The notes below the pieces were generated by a model, which worked only from the letters and a program-made list of their open reading frames with translations, did not search any database and had not been told where the DNA came from. Source: Monosporascus cannonballus (taxonomy: Eukaryota > Ascomycota > Sordariomycetes > Xylariales). From it: 64,000 nucleotides of DNA. Within the stretch, counting starts at the first letter, position 1; each line of letters starts with the position of its first letter. The stretch covers positions 55,720 through 119,719 of the forward strand of contig QJNS01000234.1 of assembly GCA_004154925.1 (NCBI GenBank), read 5' to 3'. A program made the translations under genes and the position numbers. This document shows positions 25,401 to 38,101 of the stretch, one piece after another.

Positions 25401-28073
25401 TAAATATCTGACCTTTTGTATTTTTCGAAGATTTCGGAATAAGTAAGGATATTATCGAAATAAACAAATATAAATTTGTTTAAAAACTTTTTAAACGTAA
25501 TTATGATTAAGTATTAAAAATTAACAAAAGTATTAATAAATTCTATAAATATAACTTTATATTCGTAAAATCTATATATTATTTTAAATGCCGTTTTTTA
25601 TTTTTTTCTTTTAATTATTTTGATACAATAATAATTATTTTGAAAATTAAATATATAAAATTATTTTATTTTATTAACGTTTTTTGAATATATTTATAAA
25701 AGTTAAAGGATATTTATTTTTAATCGCAATATCGTTTAATTATTAATAATCGATTATTTTTTTGAAAATTAAGTTAAATATTTTTCTATAAAGCTTTTAA
25801 TTTATTAAAGTTTATATAATAAACTTTATAAAATTTGAGATAATATCTTTTCTTAATAAGTATTTTATAATGTTATTAATTATATAATAATAATTCGTAA
25901 TTTACTTTATTTTTAGATAATTTTTAAATTATTAATATTTAGATAATATTATAAAAATTAAATTTGTAATCTGGATTTTTTTAATAATATAATAAATATT
26001 TTGGTTATTTTTTTCCAATAACGTATTCTTTTATAAAAATATTTACTATTTTTAATTAATCCGTAAATTACTGAACCTAAGTTACGGTATTCCCAAAATA
26101 ATATCGTATCCAAAAATGTCGGCAATATTTAACAAAATCCGTTTTTAATATCTTTAAATTCGTATTAAATTTTTTTTTAATTTTTCGAAAAATTCGTCCG
26201 TTTTCATATATAAAGAAGTTTTCGTTTACCGTACGTAATTTATAAGATTTTAACTTTTATTTTTAAAAAATTTAATATTTTGTTATTATTATAGGAAAAA
26301 TAAAATTACCTTTTATTTTTTAAAGCGATTATAACTTTAAACGTTTTATTTTTATATTATAAAAAGATTTTGATGTATTTACGTAATCCTTTAATTACTT
26401 TATATAAAATTTTATATGTTAAGATTTTTTAATACTTTATTTTGGAAAACTTTTCGTATTTTTTAATTCACGTAATTTACTTACAAAAAAGCGTTTTTAT
26501 TTTCGAATTCTTTTCGCCGCGAATTTAATATAATAATTATTTATATATTTATATTATTTTTTTCTGCCCAATTAATAACCGAAAACAATCGTTTTTTTGG
26601 CTAAAACTTTGGTTTTATATTTCCTAAATTATAAGATTAAAAAAGTATATTTTCGAAAAAAATATTCCTATATTTAGGAATTTATATTAAATATAAAATA
26701 TTAAGGCGTAATATAAATATTCGTATACTATGGCCTTTCGATTCCATTTTAAATTAAAATATAAATAATAAAATATGGAATATTTTAATTATCGAAAAAC
26801 TTTTATATATTTATATACGTTTTGTGGTTCGGTAAATATCTTTTTGTTTTATTTAAACCAAAAGTCGTTGTTTTTTTTAGCTTTAAAATAAACGAAATAA
26901 TCGTTAAGGTAATAAACGGTAAAATACAGCAGGTTATAAAAGTTCGATTTGGGTTGTTTGGCATATATCGAACATTTTAAAAATTTGCAAAACTTTGGGA
27001 ATAACTATTTATAATTGCTAGTATCCGGTCGAAATTTACCGTCCTTTATATACATCTTATATTTCTAGAAATTAAGATAATATTGATATTTTAACCTTAT
27101 AATTATTCTGGAAACCGTTTATCCTAAATAATATTTATAGATTTTAAATTTAAAATCCTGGCAAATAAGATAATTTTCGTATTTTAGGATATCGTTCCAA
27201 ATTTAAATAATTATGGTAATAATAAATTCTGGCTGGGAGAAAATCGAATTAATTTTTTCTTTTTTTTGCCTTACTGTCGGTTTTTTATTTAATTATTTTA
27301 ATTTTTTTTTTAGAATTAAGGAATTCCTTTTTTTTGGAGTTCTTTTTAACGAGGAAACGATATTCGCTTTTAAAATGCCTTTTTTTGCCATAATTAGAAT
27401 ATTTTATTTTGGACTTATTTTTTTTAGGCTTTTTCGAAATAGAACTTATTTCCTTTTAAGGTTTGCCCTTATTTTTTTAATTTAATTACTAAAGCTCTTA
27501 TTATCGTTTCGTTTACCGGTTCTTTTTTTTCGAAATACCGATTAAAAGTATATCGGTTAATAATAATAATTTTATTTATATATTTTGTAAACAATCCCAT
27601 TTTAAATTTTATATATAATTTATTTTTAACTTAAAGTTTTAAGCCATTATAATAAAAATAAAATAATACGTTTTTTAATAAATTAAAAATAATTTCTAAA
27701 CGATTAAATTTTATTATATATTCAGATATTAACTTAATTTAACAAAAAAAAATAAAATTACTTAATTATATATTATTTTTTATTTAGGTTTTTAAATAAG
27801 GTTCGTATTTTTTCCTCAAAATATTTATATTTATTAAAAATATAATTAATTATGTTCGAAAATCTTTCGGCATAATTTTATAAATAGTTTTTTATAATAA
27901 GTTCGAATTATAAAAAACCCTTTTTAATAAATAATTAAAAAATGGCTATTACTTTTTAATAATTTTCTGTTAAAAACATTTTATAAAATTTAAGGTAAAA
28001 TTTGGTCTATATTAAAAATCTTTTTATATCCGTAAATCCATTATAAGGTTTAAGGGGAATTAATTTGTAACCT
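22420..28073 (-). pseudogene. Gypsy gag-pol of element B
   Basis: Degraded pol read from right to left. Gag continues from 28073 (TKFYLKFYKMF, NYAERFSN, INYIFNKYKYFEEKIRTLF) to a knuckle region at about 27300-27450 homologous to that of element A. RT is at about 25.45 kb with the Y-x-D-D motif changed to YFDN, and integrase is to its left. Most breaks are stop codons where Gln or Trp is expected. There is no intact frame; the plus-strand 90-codon frame at 27213 is only the antisense of gag. Confidence 0.7.
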
Positions 28074-28078
28074 TTAAC
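28074..28078. repeat. Target site duplication of A, left (TTAAC)
   Basis: TTAAC directly before the 5' LTR of A. It is identical to 34525-34529 directly after the 3' LTR and marks the exact insertion point inside the gag of B. Confidence 0.9.
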
Positions 28079-28502
28079 TGTTACGGATCCCCGAGTAGAC
28101 CCGTTCTGGAGGCCCCAGGGCTGCAAAAGGGGGAAAGCTCCATACTCTAAGTTACGTAATTTAAAATAATTTAGCTAATTTATTAAATCATATAGATTAC
28201 TGTGATCTGGGTGATTTAATAGATCCAAAAAATCAGTATTATACCAGCAGAATGGAACAAAATATAAAGGTTTTAAGTTCCTTATGTAAATAGCCACCTA
28301 TTTAGTTTTTCGCTTTTTAGCTATTAATTTAAGTTTTTAGTTTGGAGGTAATTATACTGTTTTCTAATTAAGGAAAATTTTTTTAAACCTTTTTAACGAA
28401 CAAAACCATTAAATTATTCCTTACCTGATTATTATTTGCAAATTAAAACCTATTTTGGATATTGCTTATATCTTTAGGTAGATGTATAATAGGTTCGTTA
28501 TA
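28079..28502 (+). repeat. 5' LTR of element A
   Basis: 424 bp, the same length as its partner. It starts TGTTACGGATCC. Its first 80 bases are GC-rich and nearly unmutated, while its 3' half is more mutated than the matching half of the 3' LTR. Its end reads CGTTATA where the partner has CGTTACA. Confidence 0.92.
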
Positions 28503-31500
28503 TTTTAATAATTTTTTAATTAATAGCCGACGAATAATTTACCGTTTAATTAGGGCATAAGTTTTTTTAAAGTTAATGCAAATAATAGTATAGGACGACG
28601 TTTAGAAAATAAATAATATATTTAATTTCCGTTATTAATTGGTAAAAGATTAATAACAAAATTAAGTTAATATTTAAATATACGACCGAATTTAACCGTT
28701 TAGTAATTATTTTAAATTTGCCCGAAAGTGCATTATTTTGTTTTTATTATAACGGTTTAAAACCTTAGGTTAAGGACAAGATATATATGGAACCCAAAAT
28801 GGGATCTTTTGCAAAATATATCGATAAGGTTATTATTGCCGACCGTCGCACCTTTGATCGGTATTTTGAAAAGAAAAGAACCGGTAAACGAAATAACGAT
28901 AAGGGCTTTAGTAGCCGAATTAAAAAAGATAAAGGCAAGCCTTAAAAGAAAGTAAGTTCCGTTTCGAAGGAGCTTAAGAAAAACAAATCCAAAGTGGAAT
29001 ATTTTAATTATGGCAAAAAGGGACATTTTAAAAGCAAATACCGTTCTTCCGCCAAAAAGAACTTTAAAAAAGGAGGAACTCCTTAACCTCCAAAAAAAAT
29101 CAGGATAATTAAATAAGAAATAAATAATAAGGCAGAAAAAGAGGAGAAAAAAATTAACTCGATTTTCTTTTAGCCAAAATTTATTATTATTATAATTACT
29201 TAAATTCAAAATAATATCTTAAAATACGAAAATTATCTTATTTATTAGGATTTTAAGGTTAAAATTTATAAATATTATTTAAGATAAACGGTTTTTAGGA
29301 TAACCATAAAATTAGGATATTTTTGTTATTTTAATACATAAAGGTGTAAAATATATAATGTAAATAATTAATTTCGATTAAATATTAATAATTACGGATA
29401 ATTATTCCCGAAACTTTATAAATTCTCAAAATATATTATTTATTAAAAAATACTATCGGTAAACTTTTACGACCCGCTACATTTTACCGCTTATTATTAG
29501 GACGATTATTTTATTTATTTTATTGCCAAAGAAAATAATAACTTTTGGCCTGAATAAAATGAAAAAATACTTATCGCACTAAATAACGAATATAAATATA
29601 TAAAAACCTTTTAATAATTAAAATACCTTAAATTTTGTTATTTATATCTTAATTTAAAACGGAATCGTAAAGTTATATTATAAGGATATTTATATTACGC
29701 TTTAACGTTTTATATTTAACATAAGTTCCTAAATATGGGAATATTTTTTTCGGAGGTATATCTTTTTAACCTTATGATTTAAAAGGTATAAAACTAAGGG
29801 ATAAACCAAAAGAAAACAGTTATTTTCGGATGCCAATTAGGCAAAAAGAAATAATATAAATATATAGATAATTATTATACTAAGTACGTAACCAAACAAA
29901 CTCGAAAATAAAAACGCCTTTTTAAAAATAAATTACATTAGTTAAAAAATAATAAAAATTTTCGAAAATAAAGTATTAAAAAACCTTAATATATAAAACT
30001 TTATGTAAAACAGCAAAAGGATTACGTAATTAAATAAAGATTTTTTTTCGATATAAAGGCAAAACGTTTAAAGCCATAATTAACTTAAAAGCCGAAAAAA
30101 TTTTTATCTTTTTTATAATAACAAAAAAATATCAGATTTTTTAAAAAATATAAATTGAAATTTTATAAGTTACGTATAATGGACGGAAGTTTATTTACGT
30201 ACGAAAACGGGCAAATTTTTCGAAAAACTAAGGAATTCCCTGTACCAATTTAAGGACATTAAAAACGGATTTCGCTGGATATTACCGACATTTTTGGGCA
30301 TAATATTATTTTAAAAATGCTATAATTTAAGTCCAATAATCCATATATTAATTGGAAATATTAAATATTTTTATGGAAAAATAAATTACCCGAAAAAAAC
30401 GATTAAAAAATTTATTATATTATTAAAAAAATCTAGATTATAAATTAACCCTTTATAATATTATTTAAATATCGACAGTTTAAAAAATTATTTAAAGACA
30501 AAAAAGATTACGAATTATTATCTTATAATTAATAAAATTATAAAATACCTATTAAAAAAATACCATCCTAAATTTTACAAGATTTATTATATAAACCTTA
30601 ATAAATTAAAAGCTTTATAAAAAGTATTTAATTTAACTTAAAAAAATATATTTAATTTTTTGACTTCCTAATTAAATACCCTATTTTTATAGTATTAAAA
30701 ATTAAAAATAAAAAGTAAAAAATTAACGAAAACAAAAACCTGGTTTTTAAAAAAATAATTAATTACAAATAATTAAACGATATTATAATTAAAAACGGAT
30801 ATCCTTTAACCCTTATAAATACGTTAAAAAACGTTAATAAAGTAAAATGGTTTATTGTATTTAATTTCCAAAACGGTTATTATTATATTAAAATAATTAA
30901 AGGAAAAAAATGGAAAACGGTATTTAAAATGATATATAAACTTTATAAGTATAAAGTAATATTTATAGGATTTATTAATGTTTCCGCCAATTTTTAACGC
31001 CTAATTATGATTATATTTAAAAAATTTCTGAATAAATTTGTGTTTATTTATTTCGACGATATCCTTATTTATTTCGAAATTTTCGATAAGTATAAAAAGC
31101 AAATTGCTTAAATATTCCAAATATTAAACGAAGCAAATATCCGGGTTAACCCAGTTAAAAGCATATAGTACATATAAAAACTAGATTTTTTGGGATATAT
31201 TCTTATTTCCGGCCAAATTTAAATTTAATATTTTAAAATGGAAGTAGTTATGGATTAGCTTATTTCCGATAAGGCAACCGTTATAAATATCCGGCAAATT
31301 TTAGGATTTACGGGTTACGTATACGGCTTAATTAAGGGATACGGAGATATAATTAAATTATTAATAAAATTTATTACCAAAAAATACGTAAAAAAAAATT
31401 TGAATTTTTAGAAAAGGTAAAGAAAGTATTTCAGATTTTGAAAAATGTAATTATTAACGTATTTATAATAAGATGATTTAATGCAAATAAAAAGAAATGT

Positions 31501-33430
31501 TTAAAAACGGATATTTTAGATTATGTATTAAATATTATTTTAAAATAATTAAAGGATAATAATGAATAATATTTAATAATGTATTATTTAAAAGTATTTT
31601 GAAATATAAAGCTTAAATATTAGATTTATGATAAAAAGTTATTATTAATTATTAACGCTTTTAAGGAATAAAAATTTTTTTTAATAAAACGAAAAAACTT
31701 TTCGATATTTACTTTAATTATAAAAATCTTATTTGATTTATGAAAGCTTAAGAACTAAATAAATAATATAAAAAATGAATAATTTTCTTATTTAGATTTA
31801 ATTTCAAAATATATTATATTAAGGGAAAAAAAATATCTAGGTAAATATTTTTAATCGTAAAAGCGATTACGATTCAAAAGTTCTTAAAAAAATATGCAAA
31901 TATTATAATATAATTAAGATGGTATAATACAGTTATACGAAATTTTAAAAAAGTTATCCCCTAAATTCTTAATATAATTTTGAAATTTTTACGATAAAAA
32001 AGAACAAAAAGAAGTTTAGCAATTAAAAGGATAACCAAAAAACCAGTTATTATATTATGACAAAATTTATATTCTTAAGGATTAACGGGAATAATTTGTA
32101 AGGGAATTTTACGAAAATTTATTGTACGGATATTAAAGAATTTTTAAAATTACTAGACGGCTATAAAAACGATATGATTTCCCCGAATTACGCCGTATAG
32201 TCAAAAAGGTTATTAAGGATTATAATATCTGTAATAAGGCTAAGGCAGTACGTTATAAGCCTTACGGGTTATTATAACTTACCGATATTCTTAATAAGGT
32301 ATAGAATACTATAATTTGGGATTTTATTATTAATTTACTTTTTTTAAAAACTTAATTATTGGAATTAAATATAATAAAATCTGGGTAATTATTAACAAAT
32401 TTACCAAATATAAGTATTTTTTATTTTTCAAAAGTAATATAACGGTAGAATAATTAGTTTATGCTTTTATTAAATATTATTTATATAAATATGGAATATT
32501 AAAAAAAATCGTTTTTGATAAAAATACGTTATTTACTTTAAAATTTGGTACTAGTTTTTTTAAACGAATCGATATTAAACTTAAATTTTTAATAACGTAT
32601 TATCCTTAAACGGATAAATAAATAAAATAATTTAATTAAATTCTGAAATAATATTTTCGAAATTATATTAATTACTAATAAAAGAATTAGGTGAAATTTT
32701 TATTATTGGTACAAATCGTTTATAATATATCTATTAACGAGAACATAAGTGTATCTCTTTATATAACTGTATATAAATACGAAGCAAAAATAGAATAACT
32801 TAAATAACTATTTAACAAAATACTAAGGATTATTATAATTGCCCCAAAAGCAAAAACGTTAATAACAAAAATCAAAATAATTTAAGTTCGTTTTTATAGA
32901 AAATTAAAGTTTTTTTAAAAAAGAATAACTTAATATTATAATAAAAAAAGAATTAAGGGATTACTTTTAACGAAAGGAAATAAGGTTTACTTATTATGCC
33001 AAAAATAAAATATAACTTTAAATATTTTTCAGATTAAAATAAAGAAATTTAATAATAAATTCGATTTTAAAAAATTTGGCTTATTTAAAATTAATAAAGT
33101 TATTTCGAAAACTAATTATCGATTATCGTTACCCAAAAATATAAAGATATATCTTATTTTTTATATTTCCCTATTTAAACCAGTACTTAAAAATGCCTGG
33201 TTAAAAATAGATTTAAAATTTGAAAAAATTTTTGATAAATACGAAATCGAACAAATACTGGATTCCAAAATAATTAAAAACAAAATTTAGTATTTAATTA
33301 AATAAAAAGATTACCTACCGGAAAAAAACATATAGGAACCATTTAATTATTTAATAAATGCGATAAGCCTGGTTAAGACGTTTTACCGCCAAAATCCTAA
33401 CCGACTATTTTCAATGCGGCTAAGGTTATA
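28503..33430 (+). pseudogene. Gypsy gag-pol with chromodomain (element A)
   Basis: The gag knuckle reads YFNYGKKGHFKSKY at 29000-29041: a perfect C-x2-C-x4-H-x4-C spacing with all three Cys turned to Tyr. RT keeps YFDDIL (31049-31063). The integrase zinc-binding end and following core read RRIVKKVIKDYNICNKAKAV and RYKPYGLL near 32190-32275, with one expected Cys changed to Tyr and one His to Tyr. The chromodomain reads YEIEQILDSKIIKNKI, stop, YLIK, stop, KDYLPEKN (33240-33340); the two stops replace Gln and Trp, and a third stop also replaces a Trp. The 150-codon minus-strand frame at 28757-29209 is the antisense of gag, not a gene. Confidence 0.88.
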
Positions 33431-34100
33431 AGCAATAACGGTTCCCTGCTTAAATCCAAACCTTCGGCGTTTTAATCAAAAAGAATAAACGCTTTAATTA
33501 TGGCGTTTATCTTTAAAACAAGTTACGCTTATTCCGTTTCCACATAACGTCGTTTTTCTTTTATTTTTTCCCGTTTCTTTAGTTAATTTAGCTTATAACC
33601 CTTAAAAAATAATTATAACCCTTTTTCTTATAAAATGTTTTTTTAACAACGTAAACGTTATAATTTATTTATTCTTTTTAATATTTTCTCTTAAAATTTT
33701 TGCTATAATTTCATAAGTTCGTTTTTAATAGCACAATGTTCCTTTTAGAAATAGTTACATTCAAAACTAATATTTTTTAACGAAAATATAATAATTATTA
33801 ATCCGTTATAATAACGTTAATAACGGGTATAATAATAACAATTTAAAATACTTTTCGTTATAAAGTATTTAAACTCTTTAAATAAAAAATAATTAAAATA
33901 AGGTAATACCTTAAACCCAAACTTAAAAATATAAATAAACCGATTATCGCAAATTTAACGCTAATTCATACGGAATTAATGTATCGATTTTTCTGTTCGA
34001 CTCGCCATGGTAAATTAACGATAAAAAGATAATTTTCAATTAGAAAAAAAAGGTGCTTACCTTTTTATCTTTAGGATAAAAATTTTAAGAAAAAAAATAA

Positions 34101-34524
34101 TATTACGGATCTCCGAGTAAACCCGTTCTAAAAGCCTTAGGGCTATAAAAGAAGGAAAGTTCCATACTTTAAATTACGTAACTTAAAGTAATTTAGCTAA
34201 TTTATTAAATTACATAAATTATTATGATCTAAATAATCTAATAAATCCAAAAAATTAGTATTATATTAACAAAATAAAAAAAGGTATAAAGGTTTTAGAT
34301 TCTTTATATAAATAATTACTTACTTAGTTTTTTGCTTTTTAATTATTAATTTAAGCTCTTAATCTAAAGGTAATTGCACCGTTCTTTAATTAAGGAAAAA
34401 ATCTTTAAACCTTTTTAACGAATAAAACCATTAAGTTATTTCTCGCCTTATTATTACTTGCAAATCAAGACCCATTTCGGATACTGCTTATATCTCCAGG
34501 TGGATGTATGACAGGTTCGTTACA
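34101..34524 (+). repeat. 3' LTR of element A
   Basis: 424 bp and colinear with 28079-28502. In the parts I compared the differences are transitions. It starts TATTACGGATCT (TG changed to TA) and ends CGTTACA. A purine-rich run lies at 34085-34100. Confidence 0.92.
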
Positions 34525-34529
34525 TTAAC
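34525..34529. repeat. Target site duplication of A, right (TTAAC)
   Basis: TTAAC directly after the 3' LTR of A, matching 28074-28078. Confidence 0.9.
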
Positions 34530-35178
34530 GTCCGGTATTCTATAATAATTAAAAGGCGGAATAATTTTTTCTTGTAATCGATTCGCGCCAAATAATGGCA
34601 GAATCGAAATTCCCTGTTGTTATAGTTATTTCGCGCCGAACGAAAGTAGTTGGAAACTATTTCTTTAGCTTCGTCCTTTAAGGGAGCCGAATTACAGAAA
34701 AATCGGTTTCCTTTTTTGGCGAATTAAATATTTTTCTTTTTTAGGCTTTTAACTTCTTAGGCCAAAAAGTCCATTCGCTTTTCCATAGTAAGTTCTTTTT
34801 CTTTAATTAAACGCTTTGGTACTTTTTTCTTTTGGTTTCCAGCTAGGTATTTTTCCTTATCCTCATTTATTTCAGTTCTTTATACTTTAATTATTTCCCT
34901 TGCGGGTAAAGGCTGTTACTGGGATTAAGAGGAAAAAAGGCCTCCTTAAGATCGAATAGTAAAATGTGCCATGTTGTTAATTAGTTAAAGAATTTTTTTA
35001 ATAAAAAGTAAATCGTTTAATCTAATTATTGATTTTTTACTAGTTAATAACGGGGATTAGGTATGTTATTTATTTTCTAAACGTCTTCCTATGTTATTAT
35101 TTGCATTAAGTTCAAAAAGCCTATGCCTTAACTGGGCGGTAAATTATTCGTTAGCTATTAATTAAGGAATTATTAAAA
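34530..35178 (-). pseudogene. 5' leader and start of gag of element B
   Basis: The piece of B on the right side of the A insertion. Reading leftward from 35178 the leader matches the sequence after the 5' LTR of A (both contain a TTAATTAATAGC-type stretch, then GACGTTTAGAAAATAAATAA). The gag N-terminal part follows with little mutation: KDEAKEIVSNYFRSARNNYN, then REFRFCHYLARIDY. It is more GC-rich and less RIP-damaged than the rest of B. Confidence 0.8.
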
Positions 35179-35602
35179 TATAACGAATCTGTTATATATC
35201 TATTTGGAGGTATAAGCAATATCCGAAATAAGGTTTTAATTTGCAAATAACAATAAGGCGAAAAATAATTCCTTAGGGATTTATTCGTTAAAAAAATTTA
35301 AAAACTTTTCCCTTAATTAAAAAACGATATAATTACCTTTAAATTAAAAGTTTAAATTAATAACTAAAAAGCGAAAAATTAAATAAATATTATTAATATA
35401 AAAAATTAATTTATTATATATCTCAATTCTTAAAATAAATATATCGTAAATCTATGTAATTTATATAATCTGGTCCAAATTACTTAAATTACTTAGATCA
35501 CTTAATAAGCCAAGCCTTTTTGCCCGGGGTTTACCCGTAACAGATCCGCGCTAGGCCCCATAAGTAGGTCTCCTGGAGACAGGAACCTCTGTTCCTATAA
35601 CA
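35179..35602 (-). repeat. 5' LTR of element B
   Basis: 424 bp on the minus strand. It starts TGTTATAGGAACAGAGG at 35602 and ends CGTTATA at 35179. The second half is close to the A LTRs, but the first about 100 bases differ and contain an internal TGTTACGGGTAAACC, so the two LTR families share only part of their sequence. Confidence 0.88.
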
Positions 35603-35607
35603 TTATT
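35603..35607. repeat. Target site duplication of B, right (TTATT)
   Basis: TTATT just right of the B 5' LTR, matching 21983-21987. To its right the pol of element C resumes. Confidence 0.8.
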
Positions 35608-37805
35608 CCACCTACAGCAATAATTTTTCTAAGGATATTTAAAGTTATTTTCAGCAGCAATCGTTTAAAGATAGATATTGCTAAGAAGGTGGATAGATTA
35701 ATAAAGTAAAAGGAACTTGAAAAAGTTATTTACGATATTATTATAATAGTTATAAATCTTTTTAATTAAAAGATTTACAGAAAATTAAGGGGGTGGAAGC
35801 TAATAAAGCCTATAACTCGTATTTTGACGAAAATTCTTTTAATTCGACAATTAGTAATAATTCCGAAAAAAAAACTAAGCCGTATCCATAATAAAACGGA
35901 CGATTCGGAATGTAAGGCTGTATAGCCTTATTTGCCTATACCGGAAGTTATTCCAGTTTTTTAAAAAAAGATTTTAATAATATTACGTACTATTACCGGA
36001 TAAAGCTTAAAATATATTACCAGATCCTTTTTAGTTACGGCAACGCCGTACCGAATTAAATTTCCAAATTAGTTAATTATTATCGATTCCGGAACGCAAA
36101 GCAGAAAAAGGAAAAAATTATTTTCGGCTAATATTAGTTATAAGTTAAAATTTAAAAAACGTAATACGTATCTAACCGTTTTTAATGTTATTTTCTTGAT
36201 TGCGATTAAGCATAATCGCTTATATCGTATTAATTTTCCCGTTGCCCTCAAAAATTGACAGAAAGTTATATAATATAAGTATATTAAAAACTGAAAGGCA
36301 ATTACGTTAAAAAATGGGATCAAATATATTGGGTAAAGCAATTAATTGTTGTTTATTGCAAGAAGCAATTTAGGATATAAATCCTAACGGTATCTTTTTA
36401 TTAATGTAAATATTTATATATAAATTTAACAAATATGGGGTATTTTAAAAGTTTAAGGTTAGGATTATTATCTGTGGCGACTTTTAGCTCCGTAAAGATT
36501 TTAATGCTTACGCTTTTACGTTAGCAGGCAGGTTTTTCCGTATATTTATAGTTATTGTAGCCCGATTTAACCTTATGCTTCGTTAACTTAATGCCGTTAA
36601 CGCGTTTTTGTATAACGATCTTAATAAGTTAGTATACCTACGTTTTTTATAAGGATTTATACGCCCGGATTTTTATTTAAAGTTTCAGAAGGCCCTATAC
36701 GGCTTAAGGCAATTATTACTTTTATAGTAACGGGACTTAACAGCAGGATTAAAGGAATTAGGATTAAAATTTATTCAAAATAATTTATGTATTATAACTA
36801 ATAATTGGTTAACGTTATTTTTTTTCGTTAACGATATAGTTATAATACATAAGATTCGTAATATAATACGTATTAAAAATTTTTTATAAAGTTAATATAA
36901 TATGTTTATATTAACGATTTAGGGAACTTATAATAATTTTTTAAGATACGTATTTTGCGAAACCGCGTAATTAAAAGGCTATGGTTATTATAGAATATTT
37001 ATTAGAAAAAGCTATATATATATTTCGAGCTATCCAAATTTAAAAAATATTACTTCAAGGTTTTTAAATAGAAAAATCTTAAGGAGTATTAAGGCAAAAT
37101 GTCGGTAGCGTAAAAAAAGTTATATTTCGAAAGAATCGGAAGCTGATTATACGGAATTATCGTTATTTGCCCGGATTTGGCTAAAGTTATTGTTTATTTA
37201 TTTGGTTATTATAAAAATTCAAGCTTTACGTATTTTGACGTTATTAATAAGGCTATTTTTTACGTTTATTCCATACGTATTTTAACCTTAAAATTCGGAG
37301 GTAACGAAAATTTTAACGTACGATCGTTCCTGTATGCGAATAACGTTTCCTTCGCGGATAACCCCGATCGGAAAAGCTCCTAGGGATTCGTATTTTTATT
37401 TTTCGATAGCCTTATTATATAGAAAGTTAATAAACAAAATATAATTATTATTTCGCATACGGAAGTTAAGTTATTAACCCTATTATAAACTGTATAAAAA
37501 ACCTTTTTTATATTAAGGTTATTTAAGATTATTAGGTTAAAATTAGGCGATGATTTAATCATCTAAATAAATAATAAACAAACGATACAGTTAGTTACTA
37601 AAAAAACTATACGCTTAATTACGAAACTAAAGTACGTAAATATTTATAATTATTGGTTTCACAAAATTTACGTAACAGGAATGATAAGGGTCGAATAGAC
37701 GTTTATTAACGCCATGGTAGTAAATGGCTTAATTAAGCCCTTAAGGTTTTAGCAATATTAAAAATTCATTAAATTGCTAAACCTTTAGGACGTTACTTTA
37801 AGGCT
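35608..37805 (+). pseudogene. Copia RT and RNase H part of element C
   Basis: Second half of the copia polyprotein. Readable pieces in order: LNAVNAFLYNDLNKLVYLRF (family: DV-x-TAFLN-x-L-x-E-x-VYM), KALYGLRQL, the RT catalytic motif FFFVNDIVII at about 36817-36845 (first Asp now Asn, second intact), and RNase H pieces IFYVYSIRILTLKFGGNENF, NVRSFLYANNVSFADNPDRK and a TEVKLL segment at about 37460. It ends with VNGLIKPLRF and FIKLLNLQDVT (about 37720-37800), matching the usual copia end. Stops interrupt but frame is largely kept. The 68-codon frame at 37177-37383 is a piece of this gene. Confidence 0.82.
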
Positions 37806-37909
37806 AAAGGAAACCTAGGAAAGGTTAATTTATTCCAGACGTTATTTAGCAACAGAAAACTATCGCCCCTGTTTTTTATCTATCGTTCTTTCCCCTACAA
37901 ATTATTATT

Positions 37910-37914
37910 ACTTT
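37910..37914. repeat. Target site duplication of D, left (ACTTT)
   Basis: ACTTT immediately before the left LTR of D; the same 5 bases follow the right LTR at 45055-45059. Confidence 0.82.
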
Positions 37915-38101
37915 TGTCGTGGAATAGGGGTATCTGTGTTAGTTATCAAGCTCCATAGCACCCGGAAGAACCTTATTCCGGCGCTCCCATAATATATAGA
38001 AAGCTTCTTAGCTACCGCTCCTTGGAGCTTAATTTTAATAAGATAATTATTGCTTTCTATATTTTATACAACCTTTTTTCGCAATTAGCCTAATTGTAAC
38101 A
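37915..38101 (+). repeat. 5' LTR of element D
   Basis: 187 bp, starts TGTCGTGGAATAGGGG and ends TTGTAACA. It is less mutated in its first 140 bases than the right copy. Confidence 0.88.

Larger units (their letters stand above)
28079..34524 (+). mobile_element. Element A: Ty3/gypsy chromovirus, innermost of the nest
   Basis: A 6446 bp element with two 424 bp LTRs (28079-28502 and 34101-34524), TTAAC duplications on both sides, and a purine-rich tract just before the 3' LTR. Internal order on the plus strand is gag with zinc knuckle (29000-29041), RT (31049-31060), integrase (about 32110-32340) and a C-terminal chromodomain (33240-33350). This is the Ty3/gypsy order RT before integrase, with the chromodomain defining chromoviruses. 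All catalytic regions carry RIP-type changes, so the element is dead. Being inserted inside B, it is the younger of the two. Confidence 0.92.
21988..35602 (-). mobile_element. Element B: Ty3/gypsy retrotransposon (split by A)
   Basis: Minus-strand LTR element with LTRs at 35179-35602 (5') and 21988-22419 (3'), flanked by TTATT duplications. Gag begins left of 35178 (KDEAKEIVSNYF and REFRFCHYLARIDYKKKL at about 34540-34690). It is cut by element A and resumes at 28073, where the reading leftward from 28010 gives TKFYLKFYKMFLTENY. The RT motif FVYFDNIL is at about 25445-25470; the second catalytic Asp is now Asn. Without A and its duplication the element is 7164 bp. Its gag region is homologous to that of A in inverted orientation (27213-27670 against 28730-29209), so A and B are related families. 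Inactive. Confidence 0.85.

Noticed and set aside
28757..29209. 150-codon Phe/Leu-rich minus-strand frame, membrane-protein-like
   Set aside because: It is the antisense of the gag of element A. Hydrophobicity is an effect of reading Lys/Asn-rich AT DNA backwards. The frame at 27213-27485 is the same artefact for element B.
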